A stretch of 64,000 nucleotides of DNA from Actinomadura latina NBRC 106108 (GCF_001552195.1 NZ_BCQS01000035.1:1-64000), one strand, 5' to 3'; shown: positions 9,058 through 18,309, counted from the first letter of the stretch. The notes: generated from the letters alone by a model not told the origin. Program-made: numbers and translations.

Positions 9058-9474
9058 TCACCCCCGTCCGCCGGCCTCCTGGGAGTGGCAGTCGGCGCCC
9101 AGGCAGGACGCGTTCGCCACGACCGGATGCCCGGCCACGAGGATCGTGTAGTAGGCCTTGGCCGTCTTCATGTCGCCGCTGCCGAGGACCTCGACCGGCT
9201 TCTTGTCCGAGGTCGCACCCGTGCAGGAGACGCGCAGCCGCTCCTTCGTCCGGCCGGGCATGTCCGCGCACTTCAGCGGCGCGGCCAGCGAGACGCCGCG
9301 CTGATGCAGCTCGGCGGCGGCGGTCACCGGCAGCGCCTTGCGCATCGCGGCCTGGGTCTTGTACTTCAGCTCCTTGCCGCCCGACAGCGCCAGGAAGGCG
9401 GCGCCTCCGGCCACCACGAGCGCGAGCAGGGCGGCGGACCCCAGAATGAGGGCCTTCTTGCGACTTATCTTCAC
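9058..9474 (-). CDS. Membrane-anchored exported protein of unknown function, paralogue A
   Basis: 138 aa. The N-terminus KISRKKALILGS is followed by a single hydrophobic segment (residues about 8-28), predicting an anchor or uncleaved signal. The outer part has three well-spaced cysteines: LKCADMP, RVSCTGAT and SCLGADC. The pattern C...LRVSCTGxTxxKPVEV...YxIxVxGHxV...CLGxxC recurs in the neighbouring lipoprotein at 9560-9931, so the two are paralogues from an old tandem duplication. I do not recognise a named family with confidence; the layout resembles short DUF4333-type actinobacterial proteins. Confidence 0.7.
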   Translation of the reverse strand: MKISRKKALILGSAALLALVVAGGAAFLALSGGKELKYKTQAAMRKALPVTAAAELHQRGVSLAAPLKCADMPGRTKERLRVSCTGATSDKKPVEVLGSGDMKTAKAYYTILVAGHPVVANASCLGADCHSQEAGGRG

Positions 9475-9559
9475 ACCGGCTACGTCACCGACGGTACGGG
9501 AACATATGCACTGAGTGGTGGGTTTTTCCGTTCCGCAGGCGGATTCGTTGCCCTTCCGG

Positions 9560-9931
9560 CTACGGGTTCCGGTTGTCGCAGCCGAGGCCGAGGCAGCTCT
9601 TGCGCAGGACCTCGTGTCCGCCGACGGTGATGACGTAGGTCTCGTCCGGCCGGTCGGTGTCGGCGTCGTGGGCGATGCCCTCCACAGTGACCGGTTCGCC
9701 GGTCACCGTGCGGGCCGTGCAGTCCACCCGGACGACGGAGTCGGTGTTGGCCGCCGGCGACCTGCAGGCCGGACGCTCCCGCAGCTCGATGCCGCGGATC
9801 TTCAGCTCGTCCACGGCCCCGTCGGTCACGGCGTTGCGGTACGCGCCCTCGGAGATCCGCTGCATCACCTTGCAGCCCGACATGGTCACGGCCAGCAGAG
9901 CGGCCAGGACGACGGCCGGAACCCTCCTCAT
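9560..9931 (-). CDS. Lipoprotein of unknown function, paralogue B
   Basis: 123 aa with a clear lipoprotein signal: MRRVPAVVLAALLAVTMSGC, a lipobox ending in Cys20. The mature part shares VRVDCTARTVTGEPVTVEG and YVITVGGHEVLRKSCLGLGC with paralogue A. ATG at 9931 is supported by AAGGAGC 6 bp upstream and by an ATGA overlap with the hydrolase stop, so it is translated with that gene. Function unknown; presumably on the outer face of the membrane. Confidence 0.75.
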   Translation of the reverse strand: MRRVPAVVLAALLAVTMSGCKVMQRISEGAYRNAVTDGAVDELKIRGIELRERPACRSPAANTDSVVRVDCTARTVTGEPVTVEGIAHDADTDRPDETYVITVGGHEVLRKSCLGLGCDNRNP

Positions 9932-10887
9932 GCGCGCTCCTTGGGAGTGGGCGACGTCCCGCGCTCCGCGGAAAGACCTGCCGGCTCGGCCCGGCCGACC
10001 TCGGCGACCGCGTCGGCCACCACGTCGGGACGGTCGAGCGGGACCATGTGCAGCGCGCCGGGCAGCTCGATCCGGGCCCCGCGCGGGCTCATCCGGGCGA
10101 GGCGCTCGTGGCCCGCGGCCCATTCGCGCTTCCTGCCGGGGTCGTCCACATCGCCGAGCGCGGTCACGACGACCAGCGGTACGTCGGGGAACCGGCGCCG
10201 CTCGCGCAGCCCCGCCAGGTCGGCGGCCATCTCCCGGTAGGCCAGCTCCTCCGCGATGACCGTGCCGATCACCGTTCCGCGCCCGTACACCGAGCGCACG
10301 ACCTCGGCGGGGACGGCCTCGTCGCGGCGGCTCGTCCGCTTGAGGATCAGCCGCCGTCCGAGCGGCCCGGCGGCCCTCGCCAGCCGGGTGCCGCCGAGGA
10401 ACGCGCCGGTGCCGGTGGCGAGCGGGGTCAGCGCGGCGGCCGTCCGCAGGCGCACGCGCGGGTCGTGCTCGTAGCTCGGGTCGACGAGCACCAGGCCCCG
10501 GACGAGACGGGGCCGCAGCCTGGCCAGCGCCTCGGCGTGGAACGCGGCCATCGAGTGCGCGAGGACGATCACCGGCCGCCGCGCCCGTGCGGCCAGCGCC
10601 TCCAGGATCGCGGTGTCGCGGCGCAGCGACGGCGGCGCGACGCCGGCCGGGCTGCGCCCGAGGCCGGGACGGTCGAACACCGTCACCCGGTGCCCGTCCC
10701 GCAGCAGCGCGACGGTCGGCGCCCAGTCGAACCAGGCGCCGCCGAGCCCGGACGACAGCAGCAGCGGCGGCCCGTCCGCCGGACCGGACTCGACCACGTG
10801 CACCTGCTCGCGCCCGGCGTTCAGGACCTCGCCGTCCTCAAGCCCCCACCCGTCAAGGGGACGGGCTTCGCTCGCGTTCACAGGCAC
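9928..10887 (-). CDS. Alpha/beta-fold hydrolase
   Basis: About 319 aa single-domain alpha/beta hydrolase. The oxyanion region LLLSSGLGGAWFDW and VFDRPGLGRS precede the nucleophile elbow, here VLAHSMAAFHAEAL (Ser in GHSMG-like AHSMA). LVDPSYEHD follows, the acid lies around ALGDVDDPG, and the likely catalytic His is in PGALHMVPLDRPD. The substrate is unknown; the fold covers esterases, haloperoxidases and epoxide hydrolases. Two GTG starts are possible (10887, 10881); the second overlaps the DUF998 stop as GTGA. It sits between DUF998 and lipoprotein genes in one operon. Confidence 0.85.
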   Translation of the reverse strand: MPVNASEARPLDGWGLEDGEVLNAGREQVHVVESGPADGPPLLLSSGLGGAWFDWAPTVALLRDGHRVTVFDRPGLGRSPAGVAPPSLRRDTAILEALAARARRPVIVLAHSMAAFHAEALARLRPRLVRGLVLVDPSYEHDPRVRLRTAAALTPLATGTGAFLGGTRLARAAGPLGRRLILKRTSRRDEAVPAEVVRSVYGRGTVIGTVIAEELAYREMAADLAGLRERRRFPDVPLVVVTALGDVDDPGRKREWAAGHERLARMSPRGARIELPGALHMVPLDRPDVVADAVAEVGRAEPAGLSAERGTSPTPKERA

Positions 10888-11603
10888 GCCCCCTCCTTGG
10901 CCGCCGCGGCGCCCCGCGCGCCGCGCGCAGCGTCCCGCCGGTCGGCGTACAGCGCCCAGGCGATGACCAGCAGCCCCAGGCACAGGATGCTGATCTGGAC
11001 GCGCTGGATGACCCCGAGCCACTGTCCCAGATACATCGCGACCAGCGTGCTCAGCGCGGACACCGACTCGGCGAGCGCCAGCAGCCAGCCCCACCGCGCG
11101 AGCGCCGGCCACCACCCGTACCGGCGGGCGGCCAGCGACAGGAACAGCAGCGCGGCGACCCCGCAGACGATCACGGCGCTGCTGGTCACCGAGTGGAACT
11201 CGTGGGAGAACGACACGTGCTCGGAGCGCTCCCGCAGCGCGCACCACGTCTCCAGGCTGGGGGCGCAGTCGAGCGGGAAGGACGCGTCGCCGATCGCGCA
11301 CACGCCGAAGAGCCCGAGGAACGCCCAGCCCGCCGTGGCGAGGGGCTTGCGGGTGAGCTTGCGGAGCGTCCCGATCGCCACCAGGATCGACAGCACGCCG
11401 GTGACGAAGTCGCCCGCGCTGTAGACGAGGTGGAACGGCTGGTCGGACGCCGACAGCTCGCTGACGTAGCCGTTGAAGAAGTCGAGCTTGGGGCTGAGGG
11501 CGTTCTCCAGCACGAACGTCGAGTAGGTGATCGCCGCGATGGTCGCCAGCACGACCACGCGCATGGGGACGACGCCCGGTACGTCCCGTACGTCAGAGTC
11601 CAC
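10878..11603 (-). CDS. DUF998 family membrane protein
   Basis: About 241 aa polytopic membrane protein with six hydrophobic segments (for example VVVLATIAAITYSTFVL, GWAFLGLFGVCAI, AVIVCGVAALLFLSL). The family motif region NGYVSELSASDQPFHLVYSAGD and HSVTSS matches DUF998, proteins of unknown role often near lipases or hydrolases. GTG at 11603 is preferred because GGGGGAG lies 3 bp upstream; an internal ATG at 11564 is an alternative. First gene of the operon with the hydrolase and lipoprotein. Confidence 0.8.
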   Translation of the reverse strand: MDSDVRDVPGVVPMRVVVLATIAAITYSTFVLENALSPKLDFFNGYVSELSASDQPFHLVYSAGDFVTGVLSILVAIGTLRKLTRKPLATAGWAFLGLFGVCAIGDASFPLDCAPSLETWCALRERSEHVSFSHEFHSVTSSAVIVCGVAALLFLSLAARRYGWWPALARWGWLLALAESVSALSTLVAMYLGQWLGVIQRVQISILCLGLLVIAWALYADRRDAARGARGAAAAKEGACL

Positions 11604-12014
11604 CGGCTCCCCCTCACGCCGCCTGATCGCGCCGCGCCCCTGTCGCGCGCCGCGGCCACGCCGCTCGGTCCTGCCCGCCCCGCCCAGTATTTCCGAAGAT
11701 CCGGACACCCGGCGACGGGGGTCGCGGTTTCCGGCGAAACCGCTGGCAGGGTCCGCGGAGGGACTTCACCGCCCGCTGACGGAGAAGTTGACGTCCCGTA
11801 GTCGTTGTACAGGAGACGGGCCGTCAACGATGATGTCCAGGCGATTTGCCTGGTTCGTCCGTTGACCAGCATTTGCCCGCACCTGGTAAGGGGTATCAAT
11901 TCGGCATGAACCCGTCCCAAACGGTTGAATGGGGGTGTCCCCGGAACCCCTGATCACCGTCCGTGACGGCGCGCCGGGGTGCGCCTCCCCGCTGACAGCA
12001 AGGAGTACCAACAC
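11604..12014. other. Intergenic region between divergent DUF998 and KamA-like genes
   Basis: About 410 bp without a supported gene. It must hold the divergent promoters. A TTGACG at 11788-11793 lacks a well-spaced -10 box. TATCAA near 11894 has a TTGCCC 15 bp upstream, a weak match. A GGGGT/ACCCC pairing around 11931-11950 could form a small hairpin in the KamA leader. Nothing firmer was seen. Confidence 0.4.
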
Positions 12015-13331
12015 GTGACACTGGTGAACGACGCGGCTCCCGCGGTGCGATCCACCGGTCGCAAGTTCCGCGCCTTCACGGCGAAGCACCTGGACGAGCT
12101 CACCGCTCGGGCCGGACTGTCGCCCGACCAGCGGCTCGCGACCCGGGCGGTGGCGACGGTCCTGCCGTTCCGGACGAACGCCTACGTCATCGAGGAGCTC
12201 ATCGACTGGTCCGCCGCGCCCGACGACCCGATGTACCGGCTCGTCTTCCCGCAGGCGGACATGCTCCCCGCCGAGGACGTCGCCCACCTGTCGGATCTGC
12301 TGCGCCGCGACGCGCCCAAGGCGGAGATCGAGGCCGCCGCGCACCACGTGCGGATGAAGCTGAACCCGCACCCCGCCGGCCAGATGGAACTCAACATCCC
12401 GTCCTTCGGCGACGGCAAGATCCCCGGCATGCAGCACAAGTACGACGAGACCGTGCTGTACTTCCCCAAGCAGGGGCAGACCTGCCACGCGTACTGCACG
12501 TACTGCTTCCGCTGGGCCCAGTTCGTCGGCGAGGCCGACCTGAAGATGGCCGGGGACGACGTCACCCAGCTGCGCGACTACATCGTCTCCCACCCCGAGG
12601 TGACCAGCGTCCTGTTCACCGGCGGCGACGCCATGATCATGGGCGAGCCGGTGCTGCGCCGCTACGTCGAGCCGCTGCTCGACCTCGAACAGCTCGAATC
12701 CATCCGGATCGGGACGAAATCGCTCGCCTACTGGCCGCAGAAGTTCGTCACCGACCCGGACGCCGACGACATGCTCCGCCTGTTCGAGCAGGTCGTCGAG
12801 TCCGGCAAGAACCTCGCGTTCATGGCGCACTTCACGCACCCGCGCGAGCTCGAACCGCTCATGGTCACCGAGGCGTGCCGCCGCATCCGCGACACCGGCG
12901 CGATCATCCGCACCCAGGCCCCGCTGATCCGCACGATCAACGACGACGCCGGGACGTGGGAGACCATGTGGCGCGTCCAGACGCGGATGGGCCTCGTCCC
13001 CTACTACATGTTCGTCGAGCGCGACACGGGACCGCAGGACTACTTCGCCGTCCCGCTGGCCCAGGCGTACGAGATCTTCCGGGACGCCTACAAGAACGTC
13101 TCCGGCCTGTCCCGTACCGTCCGGGGCCCGTCCATGTCGGCGACTCCCGGCAAGGTCTGCGTGGACGGCGTCGTCGACCTGTTCGACGAGAAGGTCTTCG
13201 CGCTGCACTTCATCCAGTGCCGCGACGCCGACCTGGTCGGCAAGCCCTTCTACGCCCAGTACGACCCCAACGCGGTCTGGCTGGACGACCTGAAGCCCGC
13301 CTTCGCCGACCACTTCCCCTGGGAGCGATAG
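12015..13331 (+). CDS. KamA-family radical SAM protein (lysine 2,3-aminomutase-like)
   Basis: 438 aa. The radical SAM iron-sulphur motif reads CHAYCTYC (C157, C161, C164; CX3CX2C), with SAM-binding FTGGDAM shortly after. Lysine 2,3-aminomutases bind PLP through a lysine in a PGGGGK loop; here the equivalent region is SATPGKVCVDG (Lys about 380), so PLP binding is likely but the loop is reduced. The N-terminal domain (LVNDAAPAVR to HPAGQMELNIP) differs from classical KamA, so the substrate may not be lysine. GTG at 12015 has AAGGAG 9 bp upstream. The gene stands alone and ends in a strong terminator. Confidence 0.82.
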   Translation: MTLVNDAAPAVRSTGRKFRAFTAKHLDELTARAGLSPDQRLATRAVATVLPFRTNAYVIEELIDWSAAPDDPMYRLVFPQADMLPAEDVAHLSDLLRRDAPKAEIEAAAHHVRMKLNPHPAGQMELNIPSFGDGKIPGMQHKYDETVLYFPKQGQTCHAYCTYCFRWAQFVGEADLKMAGDDVTQLRDYIVSHPEVTSVLFTGGDAMIMGEPVLRRYVEPLLDLEQLESIRIGTKSLAYWPQKFVTDPDADDMLRLFEQVVESGKNLAFMAHFTHPRELEPLMVTEACRRIRDTGAIIRTQAPLIRTINDDAGTWETMWRVQTRMGLVPYYMFVERDTGPQDYFAVPLAQAYEIFRDAYKNVSGLSRTVRGPSMSATPGKVCVDGVVDLFDEKVFALHFIQCRDADLVGKPFYAQYDPNAVWLDDLKPAFADHFPWER

Positions 13332-13361
13332 ACACAGCCCCTGGGAGAAGCAGTTCCCGCC

Positions 13362-13396
13362 GCGGCGTGCCCGTCCTGGTAGGGCGGGCACGCCGC
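13362..13396. terminator. Bidirectional hairpin terminator
   Basis: Perfect 12-bp stem GCGGCGTGCCCG / CGGGCACGCCGC with an 11-nt loop, between the convergent KamA-like and PEBP genes. No long U-run follows. Confidence 0.75.
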
Positions 13397-13432
13397 ACCC
13401 GTCAGCGCAGCCGGCCCGGCTGCCGAGCCGGG

Positions 13433-13954
13433 TCAGACGCCGTAGCGGGGGATGATCGTGGCGCGGGCCAGGGTGTGCGCCGTGATGTTGAAGCCCACGG
13501 CGCCGGGCATCGCGTCGGAGCCGAGGCCGAGCGACTCCACGTCCAGCGCGTGGACGGTGAAGACGTAGCGGTGCGGTTCGCCGGGCGGCGGGGCGGCGCC
13601 GCCCCACTCCTTCGTGCCGAAGTCGTTGCGGGTGTGCACGCCGATCTTGCTGTCGGCGGTGCCCGCGCCGGTGGCCAGCTCGGTGACGTCCGCCGGGATG
13701 TCGAACAGCAGCCAGTGCCAGAAGCCGCTGCCGGTCGGGGCGTCCGGGTCGTAGCAGGTCACGGCGAAGCTCTTGGTCTCCGCCGGGAACCCCGACCAGC
13801 TCAGGTGCGGGGACAGGTTGGCGCCGTCGAAGCCCCAGTCGTTGAACACGTGCTTGTTGCCGAAGATCTCGCCCTCGGCGACGTCGTCACTGGTGACGGT
13901 GAACGACGGGACTTCGGGCAGGAACTCGCTCGGAAGCGGCGGCTTGCCGGGCAT
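13433..13954 (-). CDS. YbhB/YbcL family Raf kinase inhibitor-like (PEBP) protein
   Basis: 173 aa PEBP-family protein. The family blocks are FTVTSDDVAEGE, NLSPHLSWSGFP, FAVTCYDPDAPTGSGFWHWL (the DPDAP and GxxHW ligand-site motifs) and the GGAAPPPGEPHRYVFTVHAL region. Bacterial members are cytosolic and of uncertain function; some bind anions or inhibit proteases. ATG at 13954, alone on its strand, convergent with the KamA-like gene. Confidence 0.93.
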   Translation of the reverse strand: MPGKPPLPSEFLPEVPSFTVTSDDVAEGEIFGNKHVFNDWGFDGANLSPHLSWSGFPAETKSFAVTCYDPDAPTGSGFWHWLLFDIPADVTELATGAGTADSKIGVHTRNDFGTKEWGGAAPPPGEPHRYVFTVHALDVESLGLGSDAMPGAVGFNITAHTLARATIIPRYGV

Positions 13955-14022
13955 TGGCGACCTCCATGGCAGGGATAGGAGTCACGGATCGGACTGTCCC
14001 TTCCATCTCTACCAGTGGTGGA

Positions 14023-14898
14023 TCACGTCTTGACGGCGCCCATCGTGAATCCGGCGACGAAACGGTCCAGGAACAGGTTGAACAGGAACGCGATCGGCAC
14101 CGCCGTGATCACCGTGGACGCCTGGAGCGACTGCCAGAAGAACACGTCCCCCCGGACGAGCTGGGTCGGCACCCCCGTGCTGACCACCATCTCCGGGCTC
14201 GCCGACACGAACGCCAGCGCGTACACGAACTCGCTGGACGTGAGCGTGAAGCTGAACACGACCACCGCGACGATCCCCGGGAACACCAGCGGCAGGACGG
14301 TCCGCAGGAACGCGCCAAGGCGGCTGTAGCCGTCCACCATGGCCTGCTCCTCGACGTCCTTCGGCACGGCCTTGAGGAACCCGATCAGCAGCCACACCGA
14401 CACGGGGACCGTGATCGTCGGATACACGACGATCATCGACCAGAGCGTGTCCTCCAGGTGCAGCGCCACCACGACCCGGGTCAGCGAGAGGAACAGCAGC
14501 GACGGCGGCACCAGGTACACCATGAAGATCGCGATGCCCATCGGCGTCCCCCACGGCCGGTCCAGCCGCGCGAGCGAGTACGCGGCGGGCAGCGCGAGCA
14601 GCAGCGTGATCGCGACCACCGCCGCACCCACGATCAGCGTGTTGATCACGAACGTCAGGAACGGCGTGTCGGTGAACAGGAACGTCACGTGGTCGGGCGT
14701 CGCCGGCTTGTTGAAGAAGAACGGGTTGCTCTCCGGGTTGTAGAGGTCCTGGTTCTGCTTGAACGCGCTGATCACGCTCCACAGGAACGGCAGCGCACAC
14801 ACAAGCGCCGCCAGGATCGCCGCCCCGTACACCCCGCACCGCGCCGCCACGTGCCGCCGCGCGTACTTGCGCCGCAGCGCCACCACATCGGTGCTCAT
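14023..14898 (-). CDS. Carbohydrate ABC transporter permease (second subunit)
   Basis: 291 aa MalG-type inner-membrane permease with six predicted membrane segments. The EAA loop reads EEQAMVDGYSRLGAFLRTVLP, the coupling contact with the ATPase. The C-terminus ends in FVAGFTMGAVK, typical of the family. ATG at 14898 overlaps the stop of the first permease (ATGA). Last gene of the four-gene sugar import operon. Confidence 0.93.
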   Translation of the reverse strand: MSTDVVALRRKYARRHVAARCGVYGAAILAALVCALPFLWSVISAFKQNQDLYNPESNPFFFNKPATPDHVTFLFTDTPFLTFVINTLIVGAAVVAITLLLALPAAYSLARLDRPWGTPMGIAIFMVYLVPPSLLFLSLTRVVVALHLEDTLWSMIVVYPTITVPVSVWLLIGFLKAVPKDVEEQAMVDGYSRLGAFLRTVLPLVFPGIVAVVVFSFTLTSSEFVYALAFVSASPEMVVSTGVPTQLVRGDVFFWQSLQASTVITAVPIAFLFNLFLDRFVAGFTMGAVKT

Positions 14899-15833
14899 CC
14901 GGCCTCCAACCGCCGGACGGCGCGCAGGATCGCGACCGCGCCGGCGAGCAGCAGCGGGAACAGGAACAGCGCGATCGCCGCGCCCTGCCCGACGTCGCCG
15001 CCCTCGATGCCGCGGAAGTACGCCCACGACGCGAGCACGTCCGTCGAGTGGGTCGGGCCGCCCCGCGTCAGCACGTACGGGACGGTCATGTCGGTGAACG
15101 TCATGATCGCGCCGAACAGCCCGGCGACGGCGATGACGGGGAGCGTCAGCGGGATCGTCACCTCGAACATCCGCCGCCAGAACCCGGCGCCGTCGATGCG
15201 GGCCGCCTCGTCGAGGTCGCGGGGGATCGCCACCAGCCCGGCCATCACGATCACCGCGGCCAGCGGCGTCAGCCGCCACGTCTGCACGGCGATCACCGAC
15301 GCCATCGCGGTGCCCGGCTGCCCGAGCCACACGACGTTCGCGTCGATCAGCCCGAACTGGCGGAGCACCCAGTCGACCGGCGAGTAGATCGAGTCGAGGA
15401 ACCACAGCCACGAGATCGTCGACAGCGCCACCGGCGTCGTCCACGGCAGCAGCACCAGGAACCGGACGAACCACTTGCCGCGGAAGTCGGCGACCAGGAT
15501 GTTCGCGAGGATCTTCCCGAACAGGACGATCAGCACCATGCTCACCAGCGTGAACACCAGCGTGTTGCGCAGGGCCCGCCAGAACACCCCGTCCGCGAAC
15601 ACCGCGTCGAAGTTCTGGAACCCCACCCAGTCGAAGGACGGGTCGCCGGTCGTCACGTCCGAGAACGCGAACGCGATCGCCAGCAGGAACGGCACGCCGA
15701 CCAGCGCGACGATGTAGACGATCGACGGCAGCAGCATCACCCAGGCGAGGAACCCGTCCCGGTCGGCGAGCCCCGCCTTCACCCGCGGCGCCTCCACCGC
15801 GACCGGTTCCGGGTCCGTCCGCGTGTGCGTCAT
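14895..15833 (-). CDS. Carbohydrate ABC transporter permease (first subunit)
   Basis: 312 aa MalF-type permease. After a charged N-terminus (MTHTRTDPEPVAVEAPR) the first membrane segment is VMLLPSIVYIVALVGVPFLLA. The EAA motif is LDEAARIDGAGFWRRMFEV. It overlaps the ATPase stop and the second permease start by 4 bp each, so the three are translationally coupled. It forms a heterodimer with the next permease. Confidence 0.93.
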   Translation of the reverse strand: MTHTRTDPEPVAVEAPRVKAGLADRDGFLAWVMLLPSIVYIVALVGVPFLLAIAFAFSDVTTGDPSFDWVGFQNFDAVFADGVFWRALRNTLVFTLVSMVLIVLFGKILANILVADFRGKWFVRFLVLLPWTTPVALSTISWLWFLDSIYSPVDWVLRQFGLIDANVVWLGQPGTAMASVIAVQTWRLTPLAAVIVMAGLVAIPRDLDEAARIDGAGFWRRMFEVTIPLTLPVIAVAGLFGAIMTFTDMTVPYVLTRGGPTHSTDVLASWAYFRGIEGGDVGQGAAIALFLFPLLLAGAVAILRAVRRLEAG

Positions 15834-16903
15834 GCCGGTCCGCCGATCGGCACGGCCGCCCGGCGGGTGCCCGCCTCGGCGTCGAAGAACCGGAGCCGGT
15901 CCGACGGCACCGCGAACTCGTGCGTCTCCCCGGCCTCCAGCGGCGTGCCCACGGTCGAGGGCAGGCGGGCGATCACGCGGGTCTCCGCGCCGATGCCGGT
16001 CACCGTCCCGTACACGTGCCGGTCGCCCGACAGGTACTCCATCCGCTCCACCCGCAGCGGCATCGTCACCCGCTCCGGCGCCACGACGTTCTCGGCCGGC
16101 AGCAGATGCTCGGGGCGGAACCCGACCAGCACGTCGTCGCGTTCGACCAGGTTCATCGGCGGCGACCCGATGAACGTCGCGACGAACGTGTCGGACGGGT
16201 CGTCGTACACCTCCTGCGGCGTCCCGACCTGCCGGACGCGGCCGTGCTCCAGCACCGCGATCCGGTCGCCGAGCCCCATCGCCTCCGCCTGGTCGTGCGT
16301 GACGTAGATGGTCGTCGTGCCGACCCGCTCCTGGAAGCGCTTCAGCTCGTCCCGCGCCGTCGCCCGCATCTTCGCGTCGAGGTTGGACAGCGGCTCGTCC
16401 AGCAGGAACACCGCCGGGTCCCGGACCAGCGCCCGCGCCAGCGCCACCCGCTGCCGCTCACCGCCCGACAGCTGGCGCGGCTTGCGGCGCAGCAGCGGCT
16501 CGATCTCCAGCAGCTCCGCCGCCCACCGCGCCTTCTTCTCGCGCTCGCCGCGCTCCATGCCCTCCGCCCGCAGCGGGAAGACGATGTTGTCCATCACCGT
16601 CTTGTGCGGGTACAGCGCGTACGACTGGAACACCATCGCGATCTGCCGGACTCGTGGCGGGAGCCCGTTCACGACGTTCCCGTCGATCAGCACCTCGCCT
16701 TCCGTGGGCTGCTCCAGGCCCGCGATCGTGCGCAGCAGCGTCGTCTTCCCGCACCCGGACGGCCCGAGCAGCACCAGGTACTCGCCCGGCTCCGCCGCGA
16801 GATCGACGCCGTCCAGCGCCCGCACGTGGTCCGCCCGCCCGCGCCGCGCCCGGACATGCCCGTCGAAGGTCTTCACCAGCCCCTTGACCTCTACGGTTTT
16901 CAC
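15830..16903 (-). CDS. Carbohydrate ABC transporter ATP-binding protein
   Basis: 357 aa MalK/UgpC-type ATPase. Walker A is LLGPSGCGKTTLL, the Q-loop is MVFQSYALYPH, the signature is LSGGERQRVALARAL, Walker B is VFLLDEPLSNLD and the switch His is in VTHDQAEA. A C-terminal OB-fold regulatory region follows (GFRPEHLLP). An insertion RARRGRADHVRA near residue 20 lengthens the first loop. GTG at 16903, 5 bp after the binding-protein stop. Many actinomycetes rely on a shared MsiK ATPase, so a dedicated ATPase in the operon is worth noting. Confidence 0.93.
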   Translation of the reverse strand: MKTVEVKGLVKTFDGHVRARRGRADHVRALDGVDLAAEPGEYLVLLGPSGCGKTTLLRTIAGLEQPTEGEVLIDGNVVNGLPPRVRQIAMVFQSYALYPHKTVMDNIVFPLRAEGMERGEREKKARWAAELLEIEPLLRRKPRQLSGGERQRVALARALVRDPAVFLLDEPLSNLDAKMRATARDELKRFQERVGTTTIYVTHDQAEAMGLGDRIAVLEHGRVRQVGTPQEVYDDPSDTFVATFIGSPPMNLVERDDVLVGFRPEHLLPAENVVAPERVTMPLRVERMEYLSGDRHVYGTVTGIGAETRVIARLPSTVGTPLEAGETHEFAVPSDRLRFFDAEAGTRRAAVPIGGPA

Positions 16904-16908
16904 GGGGG

Positions 16909-18309
16909 TCAGCCGCCCACGAGGCCGCGTCCGCGCCAGTTCTTGAAGATCGCGTCGACGCGGCTCTGCGCTTCGGCGACCGCCTGCTTCGGGGACGTCT
17001 GGCCGCGGGCGGCGCGGCCGAACATCGTCGGCAGCACGTTGGTGTTGAAGATCTCGCCGATCGCCGGGTTGGACGGCCCCGGATAGCCGATGTTCGCGCT
17101 CCACGACGTCGCCGTCTTCAGCAGGCTCAGCTTGTTCGCCGGCTTCGCGCCCCACGGGTCGTCGTCGAGCCAGCCGTTCAGCTGCGGCACGATCGACGGC
17201 CAGCCCGGCAGGTCGTACAACTCCGAGAAGTACGACGCCGACGCGAAGTTCGCCGTGTAGTGCAGCAGGAACTCCTTCGCCGCGTCCGCGTTCCCCGCGT
17301 GCTTCGGCACGATCCACTGCTGGATGACGTGCTGCGCCGCCATCGCCGCCTTCGGGCCGCGCAGCGCCGGCACGAAGAAGATGTCGTCGCCGATCGTCCT
17401 GTTAGTGCCCATCGCGGTGCGCCACGCCGAGATCGAGTTCAGGATGTAGGACGACTTGCCGGCGATGAGCGCCTGGTTGTTGGACGCCGGCGTCCACGAG
17501 AAGACCTCGCTGGTCTCGGCCCCCTTGAACAGCTGCGCCATGTACTCGACGGCCGCGACGGTCGCGTCGGAGTTCAGCACGACCTTCTCGTCCTGGTTCT
17601 GGACGGACCCGCCGAACGACCACAGCAGCGCCCGCGCCGCCATGTTCGAGTCGGTCTCCGGGGACAGCCCGATCCCGCACGGCACGCCTGTCTGCTTCTT
17701 GATCTCGGTGGCGCCGCGCAGCAGGTCGTCCCAGCTCGACGGGCCGTTCGGCATCCCGGCCTTCTGCCACATCGACTTGCGGTAGTCGCCGGGGTCGGGC
17801 GCCCAGCCGGGGCAGTAGGCGTAGAACTTCTTGGTGTTGGGGTTGTAGCTCGACTTGCGGCACAGCTCCAGCTGCTGCCCCCAGCGCCGGGTCGCCTCCT
17901 GCACCACGTCGGCCATGTCCAGGACGGACGGCTCGTACTGCGAGAAGGGAGCGATGTGCTGGATGAGGTCGTGGCCGCGCCCCGCCTGGATCTCCGACGC
18001 GGCCCGGCGCGGGACGTCCACGGTGTTGATGTGGTCGACCCGGACCTCCACCCCGACCTTCTTGCCCCAGTCGGAGAGGAACTTGTCGAACCATTTGTCG
18101 TGCCGGGGTACGAAGTGGCTCCACATCAGGATGCTGAGCGAGCCGCTCAGCTTCTTCGCGGGGGCGGTGAACACCTCCTTCGGGGCGTTCCCGGTGTTCT
18201 TCGCCTGCGGGCCGCTGGACTCACTGGCGCATCCCGCCAGGAGGCCGTAGCCGCCCGCCGCGAGGGCCGTTGAGGACAGGAAGCCGCGTCTGCTCAGCTG
18301 CTCGGCCAT
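16909..18309 (-). CDS. Extracellular sugar-binding lipoprotein (Tat-type)
   Basis: 466 aa solute-binding protein of the ABC importer. The N-terminus has a twin-arginine motif (SRRGFLSST) and a lipobox LLAGC, so it is probably Tat-exported and lipid-anchored. The mature part has the family 1 binding protein layout (KLSGSLSILMWSHF, then WDDLLRGATEIKK). The ligand is unknown, most likely a sugar or glycoside. First gene of the operon; GGGAG precedes the ATG. Confidence 0.9.
   Translation of the reverse strand: MAEQLSRRGFLSSTALAAGGYGLLAGCASESSGPQAKNTGNAPKEVFTAPAKKLSGSLSILMWSHFVPRHDKWFDKFLSDWGKKVGVEVRVDHINTVDVPRRAASEIQAGRGHDLIQHIAPFSQYEPSVLDMADVVQEATRRWGQQLELCRKSSYNPNTKKFYAYCPGWAPDPGDYRKSMWQKAGMPNGPSSWDDLLRGATEIKKQTGVPCGIGLSPETDSNMAARALLWSFGGSVQNQDEKVVLNSDATVAAVEYMAQLFKGAETSEVFSWTPASNNQALIAGKSSYILNSISAWRTAMGTNRTIGDDIFFVPALRGPKAAMAAQHVIQQWIVPKHAGNADAAKEFLLHYTANFASASYFSELYDLPGWPSIVPQLNGWLDDDPWGAKPANKLSLLKTATSWSANIGYPGPSNPAIGEIFNTNVLPTMFGRAARGQTSPKQAVAEAQSRVDAIFKNWRGRGLVGG

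Noticed and set aside
11788..11793. TTGACG as the KamA-like gene promoter
   Set aside because: No matching -10 at the right distance; 220 bp from the start.
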